Assembly: GCF_001577835.2 (NCBI RefSeq)
Contig: NC_029521.1
Coordinates: 6,500,255 to 6,564,254 of the forward strand
Direction of reading: 5' to 3'
DNA length: 64,000 nucleotides
Source: Coturnix japonica
Lineage: Eukaryota > Chordata > Aves > Galliformes > Phasianidae
Shown here: piece by piece, positions 27,101 to 41,300 of the stretch
Position numbering within the stretch: the stretch's first letter is position 1
How the letters are laid out: each line of letters begins with the position of its first letter
Position numbers and translations under genes: made by a program
The notes under the pieces: generated by a model
What the model was told of the DNA's origin: nothing
Seen by the model: only the letters and a program-made list of their open reading frames with translations
Databases searched by the model: none

Positions 27101-29638
27101 TAGCAAAGCGTGCTTAACCTGTTTCAAACAATGCTTCGTTTATACGCTGTTCTTTTTCAGTGATTTATCTTCCTGTGGTCATTCTCCTATCGCAGCTTGT
27201 GTACCTTTACAGCACCTGGAAATGGATCAGTGTCATTAGCTGTCTGCTCCTGAAATTACTGCCACCAAACATCCAGAACTCATCTCTTCCTGTGCTTTCC
27301 CTTTATCCAGATTTTTTTGGTCACTTTATGATGCATGGCAATTTTGTCACAAATCTGATATCCTTTTTCCTTGCTGATTTTCTTGTCTAAATATTTCCTG
27401 CTATCATATATCAGCTACTTTTAGAGTCATGTTTCTTTCTGAAAATACAAATCTATTTTCCTCACGCAGACTCTTATTAAAACCTGTTGGCTGTGTGTCG
27501 TGTTATACATCTTACTCTCTGCTCAGTAGTTTACTGTGGTAGGAGGTACGAGTAATTTTGTAAGGAAAGATAAAAGCAAGTCCAAGGAGGTGAAATACCT
27601 GGTACTGCCTGCTTGTAGAATGGGAGCTTATCAGATCTCAGAGTAGTGGTCGGGGCTGAGGTAGACTGAGGTTTAGCGATTTGTCTGGAGAGCTATATCT
27701 TCAGTTTAAGCCCCGTGGTTGAATAGTAGTGGCTTCTTCCTCATTTGTGAAGGGAGAAATGAAGAGTTGGAGGGATGTGAAGGAAAAACTGTAATAGGCA
27801 AAAAAAAAAAAGGTGTTTGTAAGAAAGCAGGATCCTGCTTAGAGCATGAAACAAGAGAGATGTAAGAAGCAGAGTGAACCCCAGAAAGAGGGTTTAAACC
27901 TTGGTGAGAACCAGGAAACTTCTCACAGAAGGAAAAAACAGCTTTTTGTTGCTCTAGAAAGCAGAAGCTCCTCAGAGTTGAGTCTGGAACTGCTATGCCA
28001 GCTCTTATTCACCAGTCTTATGTTTGCCTGTCCAAATGTGTCCGTGTGCCATATTTACTCAGCCATAAAAGAGATGATTGACCTCTGCTTTAACCAACTA
28101 GCTTGTTTTCAAAGCAATGCCAGTTTAAGGCTTGGATGTAACGTAACTGTTGTAAGCATAGTCTGCAAGTTGCAGCTGATGTATTTGTAACCTCCTCTGG
28201 CTGTGCCAGGCTGTCTGGTAATGTGTGATTTGAAGAACCCCCTAGCTATCCTACTGTACCTGACTCAGAAACAGAAAGGCTAAGCGTGCTGTCTCATCCC
28301 CATCTGTGTTCCTCAGTGTGGACTGCGGTTGTACCTGGAGTAGTGTTTGATAATCTCAGCCTTGGATACTACAGATGTTAACTTGTATTAGCACACACGC
28401 ATTTGTCACTTGTGGTAATTCGTCAGTAAAAGGAAAAAGCTGTTCTCAAATTGAGCTGTTAAAGAAACAGCTTTAAAGTTTTATGTAACTACAGTAATTG
28501 GAACAGGAAAAGCGCATGTACTGCAAAGCTGAATTCACTGAGACCTGCTCAGTTTGATGGCAAACAGAACACTACCTACTGCTTTATGCTGAACACAGAG
28601 CTGGTTCCAGAGGGAAAAGGTAGGGTAATGATTAAAAAGATTTTTATTAAATGAAAACACTGCATACTTCTGAACAATTAAAGTTAGAATGTCCCTTATG
28701 CATAAGTCAGTTTCTGAATGAAGACTAAAGCTGCTGTTAAGTACATCATGAGAGCAGCTCAGGGAGGTACCAAACTTATAGGGGCAGAATAGGCAGTGCC
28801 TTGGACTAGCCCTGCAGTACTGCTGGTAAATCCACGTTCTGTGTAATTCCTGCAGTTTTAAAAACAAACACACACAGTTTGGCACTTCACTGCTGTGTGT
28901 AGATCTGTTGTCCAAGTTGGTATAAGCACTTTTTTCCAGGAGGGAGAGGACATCAAGTTATTTGGGAAACTACTCAAGAATAATGCCAAGTACCTCCCCT
29001 CCTTCTCATTACCTTTGGAAACCTGTCTGTACTGGGACGTGCACAAAGAAAGATTCCTTTGCTCTTTCAGTTGTTGAAGCAGGGAATAGGTATAAGATTT
29101 ATGTTGGTCCAAAGAGGACAGGACCTGTATGTGCTGGAGTCATAAACCACCTATGAGAAGATGTCTATTCAGCAAGATTGCAGTTGCCTTTGCTGTAATT
29201 AAAATTAGACAGCAAATAAAACTTTCTTGTATAGCAAATGGGGCCCTGTGGCTTTTCAATACCTGGAAAATTCAGTACCTTCTGAAAATTCAGCTTTGAA
29301 TGGCAGTATTTCCTGCTAGGTATCTACAGGCAATCACAAAAAAGATGTTGCACTGCTACTGGCTCTGTCTGATCATACTTGGTATCAGCTTTATGAAGAC
29401 CAAGTGAGAATAAAGAAACCTTGTTATAAAGGCCATACTTTGTCAAATCTGACTCTGTTTCCATCTAAACTCCCACACCTTAATTTCTGACAGGCTGTAT
29501 CAATTATTGGAGGCAATGTAAACATTCTGTATTGCTTTGGCTATCAGTTGCTCTGATTTACTTCTGGGGTAATGACTTTTGGTTTTGTTTGCACTGCGTA
29601 TTCCTGTATAGTGTGCTGTTTTCTTCATGTGTAAATGT
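24196..29638. other. Intergenic, no gene recognised (CDK1 side)
   Basis: AT-rich unique-looking DNA. A 19-bp tandem duplication lies at 25337-25374. Open frames such as 27846-28190 (plus, 114 codons) and 28535-28915 (minus, 126 codons) show no domain, no signal peptide and no supporting splice context. I see no RNA gene. Confidence 0.6.
25337..25374 (+). repeat. 19-bp tandem duplication
   Basis: Two adjacent copies of ACTTTCATGTTTATTCATG, the second with two changes. Probably replication slippage. Confidence 0.8.
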
Positions 29639-30118
29639 CACAGAATGACCCGGGTTGGAAGGGACCTCAAGGATCATGTAGTTCCAACCCCCCTGCCTGG
29701 CAGGGCCACCAAACATNGACCTCAAGGATCATGTAGTTCCAACCCCCCTGCCCGGCAGGGCCACCAAACATACACCTTTACTAGATCAGGTTGCCCAGGG
29801 CCCCGTCCAACCTGGTCTTGAACACCTCCAAGGACGAGGCATCCACAACCTCCCTGGGCAGCCTGTTCCAGGGCCTAACCACTCCTAGTAAAGAACTTCC
29901 CTCTAACATCCAACCTAAATCTTCCCTCCTTCAACTTGGATCCATTTCCCCTAGTCCTGCTATTATCAGCCCTTTCAAAGAGTTTACTCCCCTCCTGGGT
30001 GTAGGTTCCCTTCAGGTATTGAAAGGCTGCAATGAGGTCACCCCGCAACCTTCTTCTCCAGGCTGAACAAGCCCAATTCCCTCAGCCTGTCTTCATAGGG
30101 GAGGTGCTCCAGCCCTCG
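29639..30118 (-). mobile_element. CR1 LINE 3'-end fragment, young copy, with internal N
   Basis: Read on the minus strand, this is the same CR1 subfamily as the copy at 16937-17116, but it extends further 5' (about 480 bp). It begins with CACAGAATGACCCGGGTTGG (the 3' end) and runs to GGTGCTCCAGCCCTCG at the right. A 58-base block is present twice around an N at 29717, described under findings; the true element is about 60 bases shorter if that is an artefact. Confidence 0.92.
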
Positions 30119-31971
30119 TCAGTGGGAAACTAAGTGTTCACCTTTGTTGCCAGGGCATATTTCTCTTTGGAGTGGTCTGTTGGCTACTCCACTGTCTCCT
30201 TGTATTCAAATCAATAGCTGCAATCTGTATTGATGCTTCTGCTAATTGATTAATTGACTGACCTCAAACATATGTATCTATTATTGGTGGCTGATTTGGA
30301 ATGGAAGAAGTGGAAGTGGCAGCTGGTCTCTCCTACTTAATAAAATGATGAGTTAATTATATATTTGAAGGTAATTAGTAGCTTAAAATGGTTAAATTTC
30401 TCCAGTTGTTTAAATTAGTACTATTACTTCTGCTGACCTCTGTAGAGTTTAGACTGACTGCTGGAGGAAATTAGTTAAGAAAATATTTTTGCTAACTTTT
30501 AAGTTGCACCATATTCAATTTAGTTTTGACAAAGCGTTGCCTACAATTGACAAAACATCCTGTCTGTATAGGGTAGTGTGTTCCTGACCCACTCAAAACT
30601 TGTGATCTTGGTACTTTCCAGCATGGATCCTTAATCCTGAAGAGACATCCTTTTCCCAGAGCAGCTCAGACTCGCTTAGCTTGCTGTTCCCCATGGACCT
30701 GGAATCCAAGCGGGCTAATGCATCTCCTCTCCATTTAGTTAACTCTGCACTTACTGTTTTTCTTTGTGTAAGATATCAACAGGTAATTCTGTCTTTCAGA
30801 AACATTATTTGCCTTTAAAAAATGAGGCATTTTGTTCCTGTATCATTGAAAACTGTTATTCCTGTTCCTGTCCTCTCCAACTGCCTTTCAGTGATATTTT
30901 TTGCCCCATTATCTGAGTCTATTGACTTAAGAGGCAGCAGAGATGGAACTTCTAGAAGGTCTTTCTCCTTGACAGTGATGAGAGGTAGAACACCGTAAGC
31001 AAGCTGAGGGCTCTTTCTGCCTTGCTTTCTGCAGAGACTCAAGATGAGGATGAGGGTTATCTACCTGAGGTGGTTTTATTTTGTGAGCATTTTGACTTGG
31101 TGATATCAGGGAGCTCGGGCTTTAAAATGTTCTCAGTTGATAGTGTGGAGGGATAAAAGGAAAGGTCAGTTCTGTTCACCCCATCGCCTTACTCTTAATG
31201 GATCATGCTGCAAACAGCTTATTGCTGTGACCTAGCAGGTCTTCAGCCACCTGTGAGGATCAGAAAGGATTGGACTCATTGAAGGAAGGAAGGGGAAATC
31301 TTAAGGATCTGTCAGTGTCTCTCTTCATGGTTCACCTTTGGTTGCTTCCCACGTGACCTGCATGTTTTTGTCTCATCTCTGTTCAGCAGCTCATCACTCA
31401 GAGAGCTTCTATGCTCCATTTCAAGACCTTGATGTTTAAACTGTGGAGAGTAGCGTAAATATTTCACAGTAGTTTGCTGAACATTGTGCGCCCTGGGCTC
31501 TGAACATACCAAGTTCTGTGTCAGAACTATGCCTGACACCGGCCTACTTTCCCCCCCTAATGTAGGCTCACTGGCTGGAAAAAAAAGGGTGCTTACCTAT
31601 TAGATTTCCTTGATCTTATGGGGATTACTGCCTCTGCAAATTACCTCGTCCATCTCTAAATCTCTTCTTGAGATGTGCTGGGAGTACTGACTGGTTGGGA
31701 AGTTAACAGATCCTCAGCAACCTTCAGGAACAAACAGAAGTTTTTACAGGAAAAAAAAGCAGAAGTGTTTCTAAAAAGCAGAAGTGTAGAACTGTCAGGC
31801 AGCTGAGGTTTTATTTTGCATTCTTCATAAGGATAGGAGTGTTATGGGGAAGCCTTTCTTAACAGTCACTTAAAGACTTCAGGTATGACAATGACAAAAC
31901 ATAGTAAAGTCTTTATCTGTATTCAGTATAAAATGGTATTTTTGTTTTTAATATTCGCTTGTTTGTCTCCT

Positions 31972-31990
31972 TGGCCACGAGGTGGCACTA
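31972..31990 (+). promoter_or_regulatory. Strong CTCF-type motif between CDK1 and RHOBTB1
   Basis: TGGCCACGAGGTGGCACTA matches the 19-base CTCF core TGGCCACCAGGGGGCGCTA at 16 positions. It is plus-oriented, like the two motifs near CDK1. Binding in vivo is inferred. Confidence 0.6.
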
Positions 31991-33080
31991 TGGGACCTGA
32001 ATACAAAAACACACTGCGGTGGGGGAGGGTAGAGCAGAAAAGCTATCACTCTGGTGGCTGCATGAAAAATTGAAGGGTATTTATTTTCTGGTAGTCAGCC
32101 AGGCTGAAAATACTATCTGAATTGAAAACCTTTCATGAAACATCTGGGCAGTTAAATTTTGCTAACTTCAAAGATGTGCGGCACTGCACTGACATACTGA
32201 TTTCTTTCTGTAGTGAGGAATCTCATAGGCTAACACAAAAAAGCCTCTGTGAAAACTATTTCATGCTGAAACTAATGATCAGAATTACTTTTCTTAATAA
32301 AATGAGTATTACAGAAGTGCCAGGCAATATTGTTAGGCTGCACCAAGCCAATAATCAATCTCACAAGTCCCCAAAACTTGTCCATAGTGAGCAATTTTGC
32401 AGTGGATTTTTTGAAATTGGCAAGTTCAGTATCTAGATTTCCCACTCTGTACTTTGAGTGTGCAGAATTGCCTGCTTTTTGTTCAGTAGTCTGTCATTTC
32501 CTGAGCTTTTTCAACAGCTTGATTAATTCTTTGCTGGGGGGAAAAACATATGTAGCTTATAACACTGGCGTTAAGGTCTTATTTTATTTGTTTTTGTGGT
32601 GCTCTCCTAAATGCAAAAGCTTTTGTCTCAAAGTAGAGCTATGGGAAAGGTTTCCCAGATGACTTGATTGCTGAGGCATGGAATTATTCAGTCACATGCC
32701 TGGTAAAACTGACCCTAGTATCGGTGTATGAGACACTACATCCTTTCCCTTTCCCAGTGTACATAGTGATGCATAGGTATGCAGCTAGCACAGGTCTACA
32801 CTAACAGTTCTAATCACTTTGCTGCTGGAGACAGGAATGCGAGCACCAGTTTGTTGGGTGTACTTTGACAGTTATCTCTGGGAATGGAGAAATACACCGT
32901 TCACTTCCCAGTTCTTGGTAAGCACGTATTTTACACATGGGCAAAGAGCAGAAATAAAAGTAAATATACAGATGTTCAGTCATATGAGATGTTGTCCTGT
33001 CTAGGCATGTGTTATTTATGTGGGAAAATGTTAATGATGCCTCTTCATAATGAGGAATTTTTTAGTGAGAGTCACAAGAA

Positions 33081-33099
33081 TCACACACAATGTGTGTGA
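33081..33099. repeat. Perfect short hairpin
   Basis: TCACACACA, one base, TGTGTGTGA: nine-base arms with a one-base centre. No associated function is seen. Confidence 0.7.
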
Positions 33100-35372
33100 C
33101 ATCTCCTGTCCTGTTCTAAGGACAGACACTGAGTGCAGAGAAAAACGGTCTCTAGTAATATGTGCCATTGGCTTAAATTGAAGTCACCGTAGATCATTCT
33201 TCAATTCTTAGAAATCGTGCCAAAGATGGGCTGTGCAATTTAACTCTTACTGTTCACCTTTAACAGCCCAGCTTATAAGCCAGGATACTTGCCAGTAAGA
33301 ACACTGCACTGCACAGCTCTGTGTGTTCAGAGTGACAAGTATCCTCAGAGTGCAGTGCCATGCACTGAGGAACACAAACTCAGATCTAGGATAGAGGGAC
33401 TGCAGACAGAAATAAACAATGCTGTGTTTGAGGAGCTCAAGACATTACTCAGCTTCTAACTAGAAGGTGCTGAGTAAGAACTCTATGGAAGATGGGTTGG
33501 TTGGTTGGTTTGCTTTTCCTCTCCTTATGGGGAAATGACGCAATGCATATTGTGTGTATTCTTGCAATGCTCAGCAAAAACTAGGCTAGTCTCTTCAAAG
33601 CTGAGCACACGAACTAGAGGAACAAGGTACAGCTTCCTTTGCCCTGGTGTCAGTAAGAAGAGTAAAGTACCATCTCTGATCGTATGATCTGCTACAATAA
33701 AATAAACAAAATCACTTTCTATAGAAGAATAAGTTTCTATATGAGATTCTCATGTAATGCTTGTCATGTGGTATGAAAATACCTTCTTAGTTAAGAATTG
33801 CCTTGACTTAGAAAAAAGTTTATAGATAACATAAAGCAATGCTTGCACAAGATTTTCCTTTTCTAGCTTTGATCAATTATCAGCTGCTCTAATTAGCTCT
33901 CAACACATTTGTTTTGTTATTTGAACCTAAAGTAATTGTCATTATTCCCTGTACTTTATATGCCTGCTGGTTATTTTAAAAGATGAAGGTGTTTTCAGTA
34001 CAAAACATGCAGTTTTGTAATCTCTGTGCAACCAAGCAGCATTGAAAAGTGCTTTTGTTTTGGATCTGCTGTTTCTTTGATTTGATCTCTTTAATTTCTA
34101 AGAGCAAAGGGGTTGCACATTTATTAAATATTTTGGAATCTGGGAAGTACTTCCCAGATGATGAAATCAATATTTATAAAAAATGCAATGTGGAGAAGCC
34201 TCTTTACCTCTAGGAGATTTACCTTAGCTGTGAACTTGCCCATCAGTATTTTTAGCACCGCTCCTCCCGTGAGCTTCACACAAATGTCCTGTTTCCCTGT
34301 AGGCAGCCACAGGCAGGGGGAAGCTAAAGCAAAGCTGCAGGCTGTGGGTCTCCTATTTGTAGACCACGCATGCCAATTTTCCTCCTAAAATGTGATTATC
34401 ACCTTTACAACACAAACCGGACCTGAAACGTCAACAAAACTGGAAACTAAACTATTCAGCATTACCTCCAGCAGAGAGCAAAATAAGCACATTCCTGCAG
34501 TAAGATTTACTACGGACAGACTCAAATTTCACATCAAACACATCTAGCAAGTGACAGGTCACAAGACATGCCTTCAAAATACAGGGGAAAGCAAAGCAGC
34601 TGGATAAAGATTCCTGGGGCCTGGTATGGTTGGTTGAAGAGCGCTATCAGCATAGTAAACCAGCTGCCAGGTCAGTGATTAGTCTGTATTCAGCACTGGT
34701 TATTCTTTCAGGCATCCTTTGTGTTTGATTAGGACTGTCCTGCAAACATTCTGTTACTTCACATCTCTTAAGAAAATAACAAAATCCGTGCCACTGCATT
34801 TCAGTTCTGCTTTGCTAAGATTGTGGAGGTACATAGAACGCACATCAAGTAAACAGACCTTCCTTTACCAAAGGCATTTTCAAATGAAAAGGTTATTCCA
34901 GGACTTCACATTACTACAAAGCAGCTGGTGTATACTAGGTGATAAATGCCTTAAGCCTATGACAAATGAGAGGTAATCCCAGTTTAGTCCTTATCCTCCA
35001 AAATGAAAAAATAAAATAAAAAATCTAAATAATAACAATAAAAATCTGACATAAGTAATTGAGCCTTCAGAAAGTTCCCTGACCAGCGGGAAAGTTTCTC
35101 ACCATCTGGCCCTACAATTTCAGTATGACAGGCTCACAGCATTTGCCATGGTTTTGACAGTCCTTGACTTTGCCATTTTAATAAGCTGGATTCTAAAGCA
35201 CAGCTTTTCTGTTCAGTAAAGTATCCTGCAGAGACCTAAAGGGCTTTTCACCTTTTCAGAAGTTAAACTCATCTTGTTGGGTTTTACCCACACAATTGTG
35301 GAACAAGAGTGACAGGCACCCATTTAGAGGAATTTCAAGCTCTGGATGCTACACGTAAGCAGGAGGAATCGG

Positions 35373-35396
35373 TAATGTCAGAATTATCTGACATTA
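35373..35396. repeat. Perfect inverted repeat, 10-bp arms
   Basis: TAATGTCAGA and TCTGACATTA flank the four-base centre ATTA. It stands alone and is not followed by a T-run or gene. Confidence 0.7.
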
Positions 35397-38300
35397 AAAT
35401 AATTAAGGATTTGTTGTTGCTTTATTACAATTTTTTCATAATTTCTGGCTATAAAGTTATGGGCTTTGTGATCACTATTGGGCCTATAAGATTTTCTGAC
35501 CAGTTACAAGAGCTAAACTAAGACTCAGATACTGTTGGTTTAGTGTCCAACAGCCACGTGGGATTATCAGTGTCTCAGTTTTCATTTAAAAAGCTTCTTA
35601 TAGCATTTTAAAGTCTCTAGGGCTCACAGAGAGGGCTCACCTTGTGCAAAGCGCCCCAGACACATACCCACAAAGCGCACATACCCAAGAACCTGCAGCC
35701 CCACGCCAGCCCTAGTAGGGGTCGGGAGAGGAGGGGGAGGTTTGTCTTGGCTGCCAATATCCATGTGCCTTCCCAGAGCTCATCCTCTGAGGTTCCTGAG
35801 CCATCCTCTCCTCATTGCTACCTGTGACTTGTGTTTGGCTCCAGACAAATCCATGTGAATCTCTTATGTGCATTACCAACTCACAGCTGGAGACGAGCTA
35901 TGGCGTGAAGGGCATTTGTCCACATTGTCTGTACATCTGTAAGGCCTTCATAATGCTGAGGAAAACAGTGCTCCAAAGCACCTCAGATGACCAGACCATG
36001 TGGAGGTCCCTAATGTTTCCTCCATATATTTAATCACAAGCATACATCCCTTATGGAGATGTATATTCCTCATACTTTACATGAGCATGGTGTTTGTGAC
36101 AGATAATTAAAAGACTACTTCCCCAAGGAAGCCATGAACCTGTTACCTGTAGGATAGGTCACAGTACAATCATGAAGGGATGTTTTCATTTTTGTGTTGC
36201 ACAAAACCCAATAAAATGAAACACTTTTTCCGCATACCTTGCCAGCTAATAGAACCAAGAAAAAGAAAGGTTATGCTTGACTAAATCCAGGAAAACTTCA
36301 GTTAGATATTGCAGGAGAGGCAGCGGCACACAAAGGGGATTAAAAAGAACTATTTTTTTCTGGTCAGCAAAACGATTTTACCTTTTTTTTCCTTAAGAAC
36401 CTGTTCATTATCCTCTTAGCGATCCAATCCTCATATTTTATATAGAGCTGCAGCAGATAATGGATTACAGAAGGATGTCAAAGTTTGTGAATTGGTCTCC
36501 ACTAAGAAATAAGCTTAAGATATTTTGAATTTAAACTTTTTAAAGAATTATCTGTTTTACGTGACAGAATGAAAGGAAGAAAACATTAATACATTTAGCA
36601 CAGCACAATTTCATTAGATAAAGATGTAATTAAAAAGCAATGCTACACCTGAAATAAATTCACTTTCCTAGTAGGTCAAAACCCACTGAAATAAAGGCTA
36701 GAGGAGAAATAGGGAATGCTGCAAAGGTTTCTGGGGGATAGCAGGGCAATAAAAGGTGAAGTAGCAACAGCTGCGTTGATTGCACCAAAGTTGGAGGGGG
36801 ATAGAACAGTGCTCAGAGTTAAAGGAAGCAAAGGTAACGTGCTTCATGCTTGCCTGGTTTAAATTGGTATTTTTGTTCTGTTGTGTAAGAAGTATTAAGT
36901 TAAAAAGTTTAAAAAAAAAAAAAAAAGAGAGAGAGAGATCTTATGAAGGCTTCGTGGAAAATCCCCTTCTTACTTTGCAGGGGAATTTCCACTGCTGGAC
37001 AAGGAGGTAATGTTTATATACTAGTAGCAATTTAGGTTGGTGTTTGCTTAACTTGTATGTTTGCTCACAGATTGAGCTAAGGATTCCTTACAGTTTCATT
37101 TGCTCTGTTTTGGTATCCAAGGTTGTAGTCTGCTAGAAATCTTCTCCTGGGTTTGTTGGGGTTGGCCTCATGCAAGTTTATGACACTGCAGGATGCCTCC
37201 TGTAAGGAAATAATTGTGAGCTTCTGTCATTTCTAGATTCCAGTCTCTGCTCCCTGATGCTATGCTACATCACTGTGCAAAAGAAAGAGGCGTTTAAGTA
37301 AGGAATGAGTAGTAAAACATCTAATAACTATAGGAATGGACTGCTATGGGGGACAAATCAAGGCTTGGCATTAATAGCTGGAAAAAATGCCTTGCTTGAA
37401 TCAGACATTCAACAACATGTTCACCTTTTATTTTGCTTCTTTTGATGTTGTAATTTTATCTTATTTGATACTTTTCCTGCCTTCTGTTTCTGACAGCCTT
37501 TAGAACCCTCAGCAGGCAGGTGAAGAACCCCAAAACATAGAAATGAATCTAATTTATCAAGAAATGTGGATGTTCTTGTAACTACTCGCAAAGCTAGCTA
37601 AGTAAGGGCGGCATTGATGAGAGGTAGGTTTTAATACATACTGCTCAGGAGAAAGCAAGGCTAAAAATAAGTCATTTGTGTGACTGGATTGCATCCAAAT
37701 GCAGTGAGTATGAAGGTTGTCCTAGCAGCTCACCTGCAATAGTGCTTAATGAGCTGCTCCAGTGCTTTCTTGCAGCTGGAGGTCAGAGAGTGGCTGTGCA
37801 AGAAGAGCTGTGTGCATAAGTGAGACTTGTAAGCATCCTCCTCAGCTAAAGCAAACATGGGTGAATAGACTAGAAGTGGCAGTTGTGCATCTAAAACCAA
37901 GCATCAGTTTTTCCAGGAGTCACCTACCACCTTCTGTTCAGCCTTGCTTAAGTATTAGCATTTTCCTTTTTCCTCCCCCCTAGTCCAAAAGACATTGAAG
38001 CACACATCATGTTTTCAAGGGCTCAGTTTGCACTGACAGCAAACCACTAACACAGGGCAAGGATGAAAGACTCTGCTCTCCCTGAACTTTATATCCTCAG
38101 TCTATTTTTAGGAAAAACAGTGGTTTTCTTGATAACCAGTTTAGTACTGTCAGAGACAATGTTTACACAAGTGTTCTCCCTAAGGCTCGTGTCTTCAATT
38201 AAAAACTGGCACTACACCTCTGTATGAATATCATTCTCAGCTGAACCTGTGTATTCCCAAAGGGCATTTATAGTAGATGAAGCAATGTTCTGTGTGTGAC

Positions 38301-41300
38301 TGCAGTCTGCTGTCAGACCATCTAGGAAGAGTTGTTCCTTCTTAGTCACTGGAAAGCAAGGCTGGCCTAGTCTGGCAGCACTGACTGTACCTCACTGTGT
38401 CCTAAATGAATCTGTGTGAGCTCTTAGCAGTGATAGTAGTACTTGTTCCAAACTAAGTTTCCACTTTACTCCAATGTGAGTGTACTCTGTCATTTTTAAT
38501 CACACATAACCTTTAAGCTTTGCTACATAGCTTAAGAAAAGCTTAAACTAAAAGAGGGAGGAGGATTTATGGGTGGGAAAAGGTGGGAAGGAAGAATGAC
38601 TGCAATTCTTAAAGGCAAGTGTATACACAGCCTGGACTGTCTTTTTTTAAAAAAAAAAAACGTCTTTAAATATAGTTCTTATACATAAGTAAAGAGATGC
38701 AACTTAAACAAAGGATGTGAAGCCAGAAAACTAAATAACTGAAGCTCTGAGGGATAGTTGTAGCTTGATGTTTTAAAAGCTTTCAGCTGTTCTGGACAGA
38801 ATTGAGAAGCTTCCACTCCAGGGAGGATGCCAGGCCCTCTGCCATCTATCTGGAACTGAGAAATGCAATGAGGTGGCAGAAGTCAGCAGGTTTGAAGCCT
38901 CATTTTGAGGTGAAAAATTGCACTGCGAAAGCTATGAAAATGCTGATCCACTAGGCCAGCAAAAAACTCATCAGAGACATATAAATACAGCTTCGCACAC
39001 TTTAATGTGTGTAACCCATTCAACAAAATAAATTATGCTACGCTGGCAGAGTGGTAAAAGGCCTTAAGAAAATTGAAAAAGCTTATAATAATGAAAGATT
39101 ATTCCCTGTTTAATAGGAGGAATGTATATTGCAGTAAGTGTCATAGCTGTGTCAGCCTCGTGTGTGAAAAGAATGAGCAAAGTAAAACAAAGAGGGTGGG
39201 CAGAAGTGGTAGCAGGATGCAGCCAACAGCCTGTTCACCAGAGTAAGCACTACACCTAAACACACATCTCCCTGCTACTACTGTTCACTGATGCCTTGTA
39301 ACATGCTACTGTACAGATATGGAATTAGAAACAGGTTCGTTTCCAAAGGGTTAAAGAGCCACCCAAAGAGCAGTGCAGCACAGATGATTCTGAGGGCCAC
39401 AACACTGAATCTAATGTATTGATTAGGTGCTTGATTACAGTTATTTGATTCAAAATGCTTTAAAATCTCTGACAGGCTTCTTATTCATTCTGTGCTTTAC
39501 CATTATATGGCATCACCCAAAACGACAACTGGCATTTGCTGCAGACTGTGGGGACAGTTTTCATCATTCTTTACATGTACCAAGCAGGACCAGTCTATCT
39601 TCATCCTAGGGGATGGCGCCTGGTTCTGACTATGGTGCTCAAAGGGGCTTCCACTTTGCAGCCTTTATATCTGTAGCTTTATGGATTTAGTCTCATCTAA
39701 TAAACTTATTCTTTGCACAGAACACTGTGAGAACATAACCATCTTCTGTGAACAGACACACAATCCCTCTGCTTTCCCTCTTTGCCCTCCACAGGCTGAG
39801 CACCTATAGGCACTTGCTGCAAACGTTGTGACTATCTTTTACAGTTATACGACACATTTACTCCCTGTAGTGCTGCAGTGTGCTTTCCCAGGGTCCTACA
39901 GCAAGCTCATACCAACACCACCTAATGCAGCATACTGCAAAGATGTGGTAGATGGTGAATTACTTCATGATCTTTTGTCCCTCTTCTCAACTACGGAGAG
40001 GCAGGTTGTTCCATTAAGAGTTAGGACAAGTCTGCCCAGTACCTTCAAAACTTTCCTCATGGTCTAACACATGGGAGATGCCTAAGTAAGGAAAGAAGTC
40101 CTTAATCACCCAATTACCTTCTGATAATTACTCAATTATCATTTAATTTTATTATTATTATTATTTTAGTTCTTCCTATCTAAAGTTAGTTTCAACAAAA
40201 CAAATCTTGCTGTGACTACAGCAGACTCCCCACAGGACATAAAAGCTTTGAGAAGCACAGACACTGGTCCCTATGGCTTGTTACCACTGCTATTCATTTT
40301 CTCCCATTAGTAATCTGAAACTGAAAAGTATATTCAGCTGTGAGTCCTACAGGTCTTCACTTACCACAGTGACTTCTAGAGATGCACTCTCATCTGGTGG
40401 GTCAGACACCACTTCAACGTCTTCCAACTTTTCTCCCTTGGCCAGCTGAAATCAAACAGGAACAGAGCTAGAGAGGACCTGCCTTAGAAGGTGAGTCTGA
40501 GGGGAGCAGAAAATATTCTGTTCCCAGCCCTACTGAAAAGCATCTTACTCTCCACAAATGATCAGTGAGTGTGCAAGAATTTACATTTGACTGATGTTTT
40601 ACAGAGAGTTGTGTATCTTACTGACCGCAGGACTAGTGACCCTACATCACATCCCTAGCAAGTCAGTGGAGCTCTTCCTGCAGAATTTGCTACGCAAAAA
40701 TAAGGAGGGTTCAGTCTCAGCTCCAGAGATTCCCTTCAGACTCTTCTTTGTGATGCCAGTGGAAAATGCATCATCATCTAATGGACTTTTTTTTTTGTTG
40801 CATGAGATTTGTCAATCATCTAAAAAATAAACCCAGACACCCCACAATTGAAAATACACCTGTGAATCTGAATGGGGATCCATAAAACCCTGCAAGCAGG
40901 CTGCAAGTCCAACTGAGGACCTCAGACAGAAGCCTTGTGAAAGACCTTTGAAATGTGAAGAGCATGAGCTAATGTTTATAATGTGGTAGGGAATGGAATC
41001 TGATTGTATGCTCAGAATACCCATCTTATACTAATGACAAAGATGCAAATTTAATGATGTACTCCTAAGATGCTGCTAATTATGTTTTGCTTTTTAACCC
41101 TTGAGGGTATTTTGACTGCTAAGCACTAATATCAGGAATGCCATGTAGTCCTTATTCTACAGCCTTAACTTAAAGCTAAAATAATTCCCATGGGAAATAA
41201 AGAATCACCTTTTTTCTTTTTCTATTTTAATGTTAAGGCCAAGAATTAAAAATCCTCCTTGTGAGCTGTCATCAACTGGCTGCTTATCTAAACTTCAGTG

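Noticed and set aside
26918-27127. Minus-strand frame with somewhat protein-like composition
   Set aside because: No splice sites or known motif could be matched. Too short to support.
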